Shown here in pieces: positions 27,301-37,392 of a stretch of 64,000 nucleotides of DNA (positions within the stretch are counted from its first letter, which is position 1; the number at the start of each line of letters is the position of its first letter). The DNA comes from Pycnococcus provasolii (Eukaryota > Chlorophyta > Pseudoscourfieldiophyceae > Pseudoscourfieldiales > Pycnococcaceae): the NCBI GenBank assembly GCA_938743325.2, contig OW568868.1, forward strand, positions 62,001 to 126,000. Direction: 5' to 3'. The position numbers and the translations under genes were made by a program. A model generated the notes under the pieces. The model was given only the letters and a program-made list of their open reading frames with translations. It did no database searches and was not told where the DNA came from.

Positions 27301-29368
27301 GCGCCTTGCCGGGGGACCGTGCCGGATCAGCAGCTCTCACGGCCGGTCGTTCATCACACCATATGGCCCTCTTGTTCCACAGAGTGGAGCTTGGTGGACT
27401 TGTCGCGGTGAGTGGGCAACCGCCTTTTCAAGCGTGGATTTCATGAACTCGTTTAACGCGCTCATTGACGCTCGCACGACGCGCACGTGCTCGGTGGAGC
27501 GCTGCGACGCGCTCTACTCCCCGAATGGCCGCATCGTGCTCGACTCATCTTGTCCGGTATCGGGAGGTGTTGGCTGTGCCATCGGCGGTGAGGCATGTTG
27601 TCGACTCTGCGACGCTGAGGGGTTCAACACATGCACCGATCGTACAGTGCCGTACGTACCCGGGGCACCGTCGCCAGTCACGCCAGCACCACCTCAGCAA
27701 ACCACGACAACGACCACGAGCACAACAAATGTAGCGGTAACAACCACCACAGCGACAGTGACGACCGCACCCGGGGTACCGTCGCCAGTTACGCCTGCAC
27801 CACCTCAGCAAATCACGACAACAACCACAACAACGACATTGACGACCGTACCATCTTCTGAAGTAGCAGCATGCCTGGTGCAACCTGAGGCTGAGCAGAC
27901 GGCATTGAACAATGCACTGAATTACTTGTGCGGCCAGATTGGATGGGACAAGCCATGTTGCAGCGCGGATGTGAGTGCATGTGGTCAATGTGGCAGCAGC
28001 ATTCAATACAAGCTCAATCGTCTCGTCAACCAGTACTGGTGTACCTCGGAAGAAAGAGGCTGCGACGTTGTTGGAGATCCTTCTTGTAGCTTTGGCGGCA
28101 CTATGACGTGGAGAACAGCCACTCAAGCAGAACGCGAATGCGCGGAAGCTGCGTCAGAGAGCTCGGTGGCGACGGCGACAACTTCAACGCCCATTTTGGA
28201 TAAAACCACCACGAAGAATCCAACTCTCTTGACCACTACTACGAGCATGAGCACAAGCACAACGCAAATTGCAGAGCTTTCCATGTCACATGTATCGGCG
28301 GTCAGTGCGAAGGTGAATGCGGATCAGGATTCGCTTCGCGTCACTTTATCACTCTCTAGCGCTGCATCCTATTCTCGTGAGCAAGAAATTCGGCTGATTC
28401 AATCTCTCAAGGGGGAGATGAAAACCGTGAAGTGCAACGCAACCAAGATCGAGTACACAACGACATCCTTCTTTGGGTATGTTGGAGCTGAGCCGATTAC
28501 GGATTCTTCCATTGAAGTCCTTCGTGGCGCTGTGGCTGTGGCTGTGGCTGCCTTGAATATACCTGAAGCTGAGGTCACTGTGTATCGCGAACGCCGCAAC
28601 GCGTATCGCCGCCGTGGCATGCTAGAAGAGCCTTCACATCGCATCAATGTCAGTGTGAATGTGGGCTCATCATCGCTGGAATCAATCGCAGATGTCACAA
28701 GTGCCGTTGGAGAGGCGGCCACCCGCGCATTCGACAATGGCCAACTCAAGGTGCTTACAGAACCCTCACTACAAGTGCACGCCACCTTCGTCAGTCAAGA
28801 GCCTATCTCCACAGGCGCTCTTGAGGCTGTTGCCGAGCAGATGACTCCTTCAGTCGCAGATGTGTTGAACGTCGAAACAGTTGCACCGTCACCGCCGAGT
28901 ATTCAGTCGTCTGAGACGACGACGGAGGTGGTGACCACGTCCATCAAAGACGCCGTCCTGACAACTCATGCATCTAGAGCAGATTCGCCAAAGTCCAACG
29001 TGTCATCAGCGGTGCTAATTGGAAGCATAGTCGGAGGCAGTGGATTTTTCCTGCTCGTCGTCGCAGGCCTTGTCGTGTATTGGCGTGGAAAGTCAAGGCA
29101 GCCAGAAGTGAAGAGCAGTGGGGAGGATCCAAAAGCTGTGACAGAAGCGGTGCTTCGAACATTTGGCATGAATCAGGTGTTTCCCTACGTAGGAACATCA
29201 GAACGCGCCTCGCAGTACTTATACAGCAACTCGCCTTCGAGTCCAAGGTCACCTTCACTGCGATCGTTGCACAATCACACGATGCCGTTTGTGCGATTCG
29301 ATTGTGAAGTGGCTGAAGCGGCTAAGAATTTATCAGAGGATGTTGTCCTGCCACGCTGTGAGGCGTAA
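24302..29368 (+). CDS. cell-surface X8/CBM43-like, G8, parallel beta-helix, X8 membrane protein
   Basis: 1,688 residues from the ATG at 24302, chosen because it starts a signal peptide (RRRILLVVAGLLALS). Order of parts: an X8/CBM43-like Cys domain (FCLPARDASSE...ACDFGGAMVW); a Ser-Pro(n) linker (plus-strand 24720-24950); a G8 domain; parallel beta-helix repeats with GRYCLHYHVVGPC, the counterpart of the G.Y..H.H motif of PKHD1L1/CEMIP; Thr-rich linkers; a second X8-like domain (CGQIGWDKPCC...SCSFGGTMTW); a conserved-looking module with RRRGMLEE; a single membrane span (LIGSIVGGSGFFLLVVAGLV); and a cytosolic tail. X8 modules bind beta-1,3-glucan in plants and fungi, and the convergent neighbour makes that polymer. 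Binding here is inferred. Confidence 0.85.
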   Translation: MPMPMPMAMATRALRRRILLVVAGLLALSAESSALPTAPARKFCLPARDASSEQTRGALSWLCSQLGAQAPCCDPVDAAVCGTCASSDEMKLTKMVNEMWCPGRDCANTVACDFGGAMVWRDVGTGEEGQDEQRCTALAPVPSPPPSSPPPPPPPPPPPMPPPSPPPPSPPPPPPPPSPTPPPPPSPPPPSPPPPPPSPPPPPTPQPPQSPPPAQDDPPRRSNPPLCTLAIGETATASGTILCEEGMNIEGTLTVSSGTRLVTPRIVVGTSGVLQVGTPEIPVSNVEIYLQHDRCDGVTDPSLKRACLANGVLSSYGRFDVFGVPKTPWTLLVDDCDACDTLTVAECSGWAIGDRIAVSATGGRATKYSELVYARNDGMPLAAADPHDNFEVSEATIQSLTALGDGQRCQVKLDGALKHLHRGSWMGGGRVPTHAEVINLSRSVVITGPPMHWKDAAMPIRGGQGIVTAQMFGGTMRVSYARVENCGRVQLGRYCLHYHVVGPCHECHLKGNVVTRGVNKGITVHGTHHATVDQNVVYDLRGASIYIEDGNEVNNTISRNVLMCPSLSNGAPIGNLLQDGTGNHMRGRRCSLLGVESHRDSDYAEQSGIYALSPSNHIIGNRISGHENALFVNHQGGHTYGIGYAKGRNCVASMPFGRTEGNVFHNNAGFGWYVNVAFPTNVDVTAEGYVKDWNSCLPFNMTTGEENGKGFVVKDHVEYFNDFSMGAYDLGDATFENVVSAMSNKGLYWKTYRRGANSAAFARNVTFVDNSAHLEGPGGSGLVEFENLDLITTPGSGLTSRFVINHHCALPAEQTGGLCASHYVIRAAAGAAPFARNQFVSEASRSDAVILYDGASQFLKPAGSGEASVGALPTFETSACTEAAPWLVCNGMDDVRVVRIYSPDRGTLRVTVGGVVYSVPFLSFTRGKVRSNQKYVYTPPEAYLSPGGYTFLVRDNAEISIDIPTSLGPGDALYDMFTLEYADAAMTPETSIRLSISGDARLAGGPCRISSSHGRSFITPYGPLVPQSGAWWTCRGEWATAFSSVDFMNSFNALIDARTTRTCSVERCDALYSPNGRIVLDSSCPVSGGVGCAIGGEACCRLCDAEGFNTCTDRTVPYVPGAPSPVTPAPPQQTTTTTTSTTNVAVTTTTATVTTAPGVPSPVTPAPPQQITTTTTTTTLTTVPSSEVAACLVQPEAEQTALNNALNYLCGQIGWDKPCCSADVSACGQCGSSIQYKLNRLVNQYWCTSEERGCDVVGDPSCSFGGTMTWRTATQAERECAEAASESSVATATTSTPILDKTTTKNPTLLTTTTSMSTSTTQIAELSMSHVSAVSAKVNADQDSLRVTLSLSSAASYSREQEIRLIQSLKGEMKTVKCNATKIEYTTTSFFGYVGAEPITDSSIEVLRGAVAVAVAALNIPEAEVTVYRERRNAYRRRGMLEEPSHRINVSVNVGSSSLESIADVTSAVGEAATRAFDNGQLKVLTEPSLQVHATFVSQEPISTGALEAVAEQMTPSVADVLNVETVAPSPPSIQSSETTTEVVTTSIKDAVLTTHASRADSPKSNVSSAVLIGSIVGGSGFFLLVVAGLVVYWRGKSRQPEVKSSGEDPKAVTEAVLRTFGMNQVFPYVGTSERASQYLYSNSPSSPRSPSLRSLHNHTMPFVRFDCEVAEAAKNLSEDVVLPRCEA

Positions 29369-29667
29369 CTGAAACAATGCATTATTCTTTTTTGGGGGGT
29401 GGAGGATGAAGATTCTATCTCATGGATGAAACACACGGTACAGCCTTAAGGCTACTGCATGTGGATTGATAGAACGCTACTCTCATGGTCAGTTATTCAT
29501 ATACTTCCCTCCTCTCTCCCCGAAACAAAAACACATGTGGCATGGGATATCAAAATAGACGCTGGGTATGTGTAATCAAGAAAATATTTTCAGAATTCAT
29601 TCAATCCCCCACTTTTCCCCCACTTTTCCCCCACTTTTCCCACTTTTTCCCCATACAAATAGCGCCA

Positions 29668-32600
29668 TTACGATGGCGGGGATGGAGGCAAGCGTGATGG
29701 CCTCGTTGGTGTCCCGAAACTCTCATTGGTTGCCGCCAATGCCGCCGCATCCAATGGGCCTAGGTATTCTTGAAGGAGCTCCGGCATCCATGATGCGATA
29801 CCAGTATCCTCGCCCACATCCCTTTCGACGCTCGAGGAAGAGCGCACTATATGCGACCCAACCGATTCAACCGCCTGCATAAGTTCCTCACGCAGCTCTC
29901 CCACTGTTCCTCGAATTTCCTCAGCCACGAGTGCATTGCGCTCGCGTGCCACGCGGTAAACGTCCTGCCTCTCGTGCACAGCCTGCATCACATTGAATCT
30001 GTGACTCTTCAGTGATCGATGGGAGAAGAGACCGCTAACAATACCGCTCACGTAGCGCGGAGTAAGTATCAGGAAGGAATGGATTCCCGCGATCCACTCC
30101 AGACCGATGAGGAAGGAGTGCACAACGGTGTTGAGCAAAAGTTTGGCTATGGCGACGTAGAATGCAAGTTGCCAAGCCAGCGACCGTGTAAACAGATATT
30201 CAGCCATCATTGAAACGCGCTGCGAATCTGAAATCCTACTCGCACCTCGCTTAGCGCGATATAATTTTGTATATACATGCACAGACATCATCAAAGTACT
30301 GCGGAAGGCCATGAGGCATCTAAAGAAGATGATTGCGGCAACGAGAAGCTCTGCGAAGCCGGTACCAATCGACGGCATGACAAATGGCACAAGATAAGGC
30401 ACGAGCAGCCAAGGGAATACCATGAGAACAAGGTGTCCGAAGCTCGCTCTGCCAGTCCATTCCCATATTCCCATTCCGATGATGTAGAGCAGGAACGCGA
30501 ACACATAGACGTACATCATGTCGAAGACTACGGCGAAGGATGTAAAGCACACCATGACTGCAATGAGGATGTCTACGAACGTGTGCACGCTCGCCATGAT
30601 CCATCCAATCTTATCCGGATCAAGATGATCAATGTCGTCACGAAGTGCGCTCTCGTATAGACTGCTCAGTTCGAACGTCTTGGCTTTAATCAGAGACTTC
30701 CACTTCCCCTCGTCATCACAGAGCGGCTTGAGAGGCACATAGCTGCAGTACGACAGAAAAGCACCAAAATCCTTTTTCAAATTCGAAAGCCTTGGAAGTG
30801 GATTGAATAGAATCTCGGCAGTCGTCCACGCCACGACACTGGCAGTTGTGAAGAAGAGAGGAAGCCGGCCGCCCGTCGACTGCATTAGGGTTGCGTAAAC
30901 GCAAAACATAAGCAAGACGAACAGAGACTTCGAAACGTGCGACGTGCGATATTGCATGTAGGTAGTAAGCCACGAGAATCGAGTGTTTGCGTTCGGGCGA
31001 CCCGTCGCGGCATACGCCGCCTCGTCCGCTGGAATGGCATCCTCCACCTGCGAGGCAACCGTTTGGTTGTGGAACACGAAGAAGATGGTGGATGGTATGA
31101 TGTCTCGAAGGACTCGATAGAATCCACGGATCGGACCAAACTCCAAAACCATCTCGAGCACCATCGGCATGATTTGAAGGAAGCCCATTGAAAGGATCCA
31201 CTCGCTCGCAAAAACGGAGCCAGCTTTTCCTAAGTCGACGAGGCGAACGCTTGACAGCGCGAGGAAAAAGAATGCCGTCATGTAGATGTACAGTGCCACG
31301 TGAACAAGCATCGTGTTTAGATAAAAGCCAGACATGCCGTACGCCATGCTAAGACGCTTGGATCCGGTCATGTGTTGGTACATAGCGTGGAACTCGCGAG
31401 TTCTGCTCGCAGCTCCGTGTCCCGCGGAAATCTTACGCAGGAAAACCCCGGCGGGATAAAATGATACCTCACGACCCTTCTGAAGCTCGAGCAAGTCGCT
31501 GTATCCGATCGACTCGCCGCGATTCACGACATTCAAGCCGGCAAAGACGTCCTCTGAAACATTGAAGGATGCGCTTGCCTTCGACATGCTTCCACGTGTA
31601 AGTGTCCAGCACGTGTCGAAAAGCTCGTTGTAGCCGTAGTGCAGCCTCACGCCTAGACTTGCCATCGCTCTTTGGATGATTGTGCCAAAGCAGAACTCGG
31701 CATTGCTCAAGGCGGCGCCGCTTGCACCCTGGTCGACTGTGTAGACGTATTCGCGGAATCCAACGAGGCGGTGCTTCAGCACCTTTCTGTTCTCGGCCAC
31801 CGCTTGGCAGTACGGCTCCCAAGTTGGCACATCCTCGGGCGACTTTGGCACGGGTGATCCTAGCCAAGTTGAAGATTGGCGACGTTCGGGAGTACTTCCA
31901 AAGAACAATGCGGTGCGCGAATGTTGACGGAAACGTCCGATGGCCATTTCAGGCGCCTGCTTCTCCTTATGCCTCATTTGAAAATTCGGCTGAGGCTGCA
32001 ACCAAAGCTTGTGCAACAGCACAGGCAACTTGAATAGCTCGCAGGCTGTTGCGTCCATGTTGCTGTCCATACCCATCAGGACGCTTCCAGTGGCCCAGTG
32101 AAGCATGTGCCGCTGATTTGCCGCCTTTCCTTGAATAGGCTGGCCATCGTTGAGCCGCAGCGGATACTGTCGTATTACGATGTCCACCACCTTTAATCCG
32201 TCCGTTTTGCGAATGCCATGCTGAACCAACACAGACGCGTGCGTGCAGAGGTCCGATAGCGTATTGGTAATTGTGAACTCGCGGATTACCAAGTCCACCT
32301 CAGAAGTTTGCGTGTTATCTCCAATTAGTGCCGACGACATCTTTCGTGTGTGATTCACCACGGAATCCGCCTTAACCGTGTACGCGGTGCCGAGCGATGG
32401 GTAGTACACCACTGCGCTCTCCGCGCCGAGACGCTGCGTGCACCTGAGCATTCCGACGAGAACGCGTCGGGGAACCTTCGCGCTGCCACTTTCATGCTCC
32501 TTGCGCACCATCTCGAGGAATGATTCGTATGCCTCCTCCTCAGTCTTACACTCCTTAACGTATCTTGGACTGTCCGGGTCGTCGATACTCACGAGATGAT

Positions 32601-35600
32601 GAGATGCGTCCGTCAAACCAGCCATGCGCTGGGTAAGATGCTTATTCACGAGGTCTCGGAACCACGGACTCGCCTTCTTTGCGTTGAAGTCGCAGACCAT
32701 GGATAGCGGATAGTGCCTGAGCTCACAGAGCAACTCAGTCACCATCGCGTCACGCTCCTGATCTTTCGGGCCATTGCCAGAGCCAAATGTTTGGTGGCCC
32801 ATGATGACCTGTCCGTGTCGATGGATCTGTCCGCGATCACCGCGCATATGAGGGAACAGCGTCTCGAGCGCTCGACCGTACTTCACCGCACCGCGAACGG
32901 TCCGACTGACCGTTTGACTCCAACCACTGCACCTCTTGCAAACGGCAGATTCGATCGTACGCGCCCATCGGTGGAGATCTCTCACCTCCTCGTTTGGTAG
33001 ACTGGTCGCTTGGAGGAAGCGATCAAGCACCTGCTTCGGATGAAGCGGCAGTGCAAGACGATCGAGAGCAATGAGGCGATCCACCTGACGTTCGGCAAAT
33101 CTTTCCCACTGCTCAGGATAGAGGGCGGCGAAGAACTCAAGATTCGTTGCCTGGCCATCAAGAGTCTGCAGGTACCACGGCGTTTCGGAATCCGGCGACA
33201 CGCCGCGCACACGCCACGACGTCGTCTCGGCATATACAGGAATTAGCGTGGTCACAGAAGGCAAAGCATGCTCGGCCCCTTTGTCGGACAGGCCGCGTTG
33301 GAATATGCCCTAATTATTTAGTGGGTTAGGTTAACGTATGTTGTTTATCCGTCACGGATCGTTAGATGTAGACTTACCTTCTTCGTGAACTTCTTTTCTA
33401 TGCGCTTGACTGTTCGATAAAAGAACGTGAGCTGCTCCTGAGCCACACGAGGCAGGTCAGCGAGCTGAAGAGCAGCGCCTTTCTGCGCGTTTGTCATGTC
33501 GATGAGGCGTTGCATTTCGCTTTTCGTAACCTCATCATTTTCGTGCAGCTCCCTGACGATGCGCTCCCATGCCGCCGGCCAGCGTGGGCCAAGCACCGCC
33601 TGCATACTCTCACCATCCGCCGCGAGTGCACCATTGCCACCTGGTTTGTAAAATTGCAGCTTCTGGCTAATGTCCGGTTGCCGCATACCCTGGATGCCAC
33701 TTTTCAGACCTCGGTACGTTCCAAGCAGCGCGAGCAGCGCCTTGAATGCCGCGTCTATGACCACGAACGACGTCAGTGTGCCTAGAATGAAAAATAGGAA
33801 CACCGCGATGGCGCAACCCGCGCAGTCGGTGCGCGGGGCTGCGCTGTACGCGGAGAGGAAATTTAGGAGGGCGTCCTCTCCCGCACCATGCTGGTTGCAG
33901 CGAGACCGGCACACGCTGTCAAGATTGTCGACGGACGGAGTTACGTAGTTCAGCATGAAGTACAGCGAAGCCATGAACACGAGACCCCACGTTCCCGTGC
34001 GCATGAGTTGTTGCCGGGCACTTCGGCTCGTTCGCTTTTGCACAAGGTCGGAATACACGCGGGATCCCGGCGTAAACATCTCATCCTTTTGCACGTCCTC
34101 GCGCGGCTGTCGCCTATCTCGAGCAAGAACGGCCCCGATACCGCGTTGGATGGAGTATGCTGAGGCATTCATTGCGTGATGCTCGAGACGGCTCAGGGCT
34201 GTACCTGGCATATACACCGGTCGCTCACGCAGGCACTCGCTCATGGGTTTGCCCAATATGTAAACATTGAAGCCGAGCTTTCCCAGCCACTGCAGAGTGT
34301 CAAATGCCATTCGTACGAATACGTAGTACCACACCCAGATTGGCACCACGCGATTTTGCAGGCCAGACAGCTCTGTAGCGCGCACAGCTTCAAGCAGCGT
34401 TTTATCTGTGCCGAAGTCTGCGTTTTGGATCATCTTTTCAGTCTCATTGTCGCTTGTTAGCTTAATGGTGAAAAGTACAATCGTAACCACAAACCAGGCG
34501 ACGCACTGCACGATGTGTGACAGTAGCCAAGCTTCCTTGTAATCGAGGAATCGGCCGAGCACACGCCTCAACTCAACCGGGTTTAGCACGCCGGGTGACA
34601 CTCTACCAAAGCATCTCTGCGGCCAGCGCTGCATTCCAGGAATGAAAGCCTGCGACAAGTACCCGATGCTGTGAAGGAGCGCAAGGCATAGCGCTTCCGT
34701 GCGCAAGAACAAAATGAGAATCCTCGCAGAATCAGGATTTGGATCCCACACGCTTGCCCAATAACGGGATGACCACACGTACGAGTCGCTGAGTCTTTCA
34801 CACAGCCAACCACTGTTGGAGTCTGCGAGACTGGCGCCAATGGCAGCCCCAGCTGCGAATGCGCCGATCGCTCCGGCTACGTAGAAAATACGAAACATGA
34901 TCGTCTCCCGCATGTACTCGCGGGTCTTCTTGTCTGCGTAATCCTGCAAGATTCGAAACACGAAAACGAAGACGAACAAGAAGACGGCTCCAATGGGAAT
35001 AGCAAGGGCCATCTCACCAACGATGCACTCTTCAACATCACTGGCACTGAGATTGTCGCGCACACGGTACAGGTACCATGCCGCCGCGACGATCCACGAG
35101 CCGAACATCAGCACAGAGTGCCAGTAAATGATGTAATCCATAAGCACGAAAACGCCACTGCTTTCGCGGAAGCGCTTCTTTAAAATGGGTGGACTGGAAG
35201 GGGCCTTCTCGCCGGCGACACGCTTCACGTCGTAAAACGCCGCATCGTTCCAGTCATCAAAGTTGTACTGAAATGGATTTCCTCTCACAGCTCGAATCTT
35301 CTCGTTTCCGCACATAAGCCACTGCCAATGCACACGATAACGTCGAATACCTGGCACGTCCTGTGGACCAATCTTTGGATCGAAGACGCGAATTGGGTCA
35401 CCTAGCATGTATTCCGTTGCGTTTGAGGGTAGATCTCCCTTTCCATTGATCATCTCTGAATTTCGCAAGACATTGTCAAGCACACGTGCTAGCCATTCGC
35501 CGGCAAAGATTCCCGACTCGCTCATCTGGCGCAGAACGAGCGAACACAACGCCTCCGAGTAGAGCTCGTGGTACGGCTGCTCATCCATCTTAGTCGATAT

Positions 35601-37241
35601 CAGTCCCAGGTCCTGGCAATGTTCGAGGTAGCAGTACCGCGCCTCGAGGAGTCGCCAGTGGATGTTCTTGAGCGCATGCTCGGCGCGCATGTCAGGATCT
35701 GGTATGAAACCCAGCTGTTTGTATTCGTTGAGGAGCATCTCGTCTAGAACGCGGGCCTGCCGCCTCGCATGCCCACCGAGGTGCACGTTCCACAAAGGAC
35801 CCCAACCATCGGCGAAGTTTCCTGGCACGACAATCTCAAACGACGTGTTCGTGGTCCAGTATCCAAGGTAGTCAGCCGCGGTTGGCGTTGAGAATTGACG
35901 AGGCGACGATGAATCTGTCTCTTCCTCCGCTGCGTGCAGCCCGCACTCGTCTGGCTCACCCTCGGCTGGGAGTTCGTGCAGCGAAACCGTGGTCTTGATT
36001 CGAAGATCAGCGCACGCACTTGTTTTGTTGTTGTTGTCTTTCGAATTGGCGAATAGTTCAGCGATCACCTTCACTTCCTTCGAGGGTGCAGCCATCTCGA
36101 TGCACTTGCGAAGTTCTGGCATGCCATCACCGTCGGGACTGACACAGGACGCTCGTGCGAGAAAGCGGCGTAGGTAGCCGTTAAGACGAGCATGTTTTTG
36201 AAGAAGGCGCATGACTGAATCACGAGTTGCAGGCACCAATGAGGACGCATCTTCACGCTCCGGTGAATTCGACGAACCTGCTCCACCAGCTGATGGATTA
36301 ACGATGCATCGGGTGAGTATATCCTTCATCGCCTCAAGTGCACCGCGAAGATCCTCTCGATTTCGCTCCTCCTCGGACTCAGCATTCGGCCCATCGGGAT
36401 CGATTTTGTCAGAATCGACAGCATCCGCTTTCACAGCCTCCCTTTCGAAAATACGCGCCTGCTTGGCCATACCCTCGTTGCCCCACGGCACCCACTGGTC
36501 GAGAAGTCGGTGACGCTTCACGATCGCACATGCTAGTACCTGTTCCGCGGTCTCGTCGCCATCTCCTCCTTCTTTCTCCGCCCTTCGCGCACGACGAATC
36601 TGGACCCTCTCGGCATATGAGCCAACCGTCAATTCCGGGATGAGGCGCACCCCGTTCAGTACTTTTTCATCTTTGTCCGACCAAGAGGTAACGATCTTCT
36701 GAAATTTGGGGTGTGCGCTGGAAAGGCAGTTGTACAGCTCTTCCGGCGGGATCCATTTTGCTTTGGCGGCCTCCTCCACCGCCTTTTTAAGCGCCCCGAC
36801 CTTCACCGCAGCCAGGCTGCTGAATACACAAGTTGATTGTGCGAATGATTTTGCCGCTTCAAACGCTCGCACGCGATGGTCACCCAAGCGACTCATCCGA
36901 AGGGATACACTACGCAGCTCGTACATGATTATGGCAGCAGAAATAAATATAGCGAGGTACCAGCGCCAGTTCACCCCGTCTGTCGTCAAGTAGTCGCACG
37001 TGTCTGCACGCTTCAGCGGAAGGCTACGCCATTCGTCGAGTCCTCCCGCCGGAATCCACGAACTGCCGCGGGAAGTATCGATGCCAGTGCCGCGTGCCTC
37101 ATACGTCCATCGGCTTGCACCACCGTGCGCGGCGTACCACACGGAGCCAAGCGCGGGGAATGCGAGGCGCGGCGAGACGCAGTGCATGCCGATGGCATCA
37201 TAGGGATAGGCGAGGCCGAGGAATTCCACGGATACCTGCAT
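29668..37241 (-). CDS. beta-1,3-glucan (callose) synthase, GT48/FKS family
   Basis: Exons run 37241-33378 and 33309-29668 on the minus strand, with a phase-0 intron between. An extracellular N-terminal segment precedes the first membrane span (WYLAIFISAAIIMYELR, about 94-110). Next come a cytosolic FKS1-type domain (LLEARYCYLEHCQDLGLIS; MLGDPIRVFDPKIGP), membrane spans, and the catalytic region with LHYGYNELFDTCW, TLTRGSMSKASASFNVSED and VGFREYVYT, all matching the callose-synthase core (HYGHPD, TRGG.SKAS, G.REhIFT). A C-terminal membrane bundle follows. It polymerises UDP-glucose into beta-1,3-glucan across the plasma membrane. The frame is open upstream of 37241 to 37342 without a stop, and probably continues by splicing into the GH72 module at 37393-41977. 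The N-terminal segment on its own has no signal peptide. Confidence 0.92.
33310..33377 (-). other. intron in the glucan synthase gene
   Basis: On the minus strand the donor GTAAGTCTAC starts at 33377 and the acceptor AATTAG ends at 33310; the length is 68 nt and the phase is 0. It joins ...KKFTKK to GIFQRGLSDKGAEHALPSV and continues into the catalytic domain, removing the stop that otherwise ends the first half. Confidence 0.9.
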
Positions 37242-37285
37242 CGTGCCCACGGCGCTCCGTCCAAAAGGACCACATGGCGAATGTA

Positions 37286-37392
37286 CTGCTCGTTTTAAAT
37301 GTTTTGGGGCGCGTGGTCCGCGTGTATGTGCGTACGTCAGTCATGAGAAGAAGCAACGCAAACAGACAAAAATGGGTAAAAGCAAAACGCAC
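37286..37392 (-). other. probable intron joining the GH72 module to the glucan synthase
   Basis: The minus-strand donor is GTGCGTTTTGC at 37392. The tandem acceptors ACGAGCAG end at 37286 (or 37289, three bases earlier in the minus-strand reading). Splicing at either preserves the frame and gives ...GGWCDSSPFG, then VHSPCGPFGRSAVGTMQVSV. Length is 107 nt, with a pyrimidine-rich first half. The acceptor has a weak polypyrimidine tract, so this is a proposal. Confidence 0.6.
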
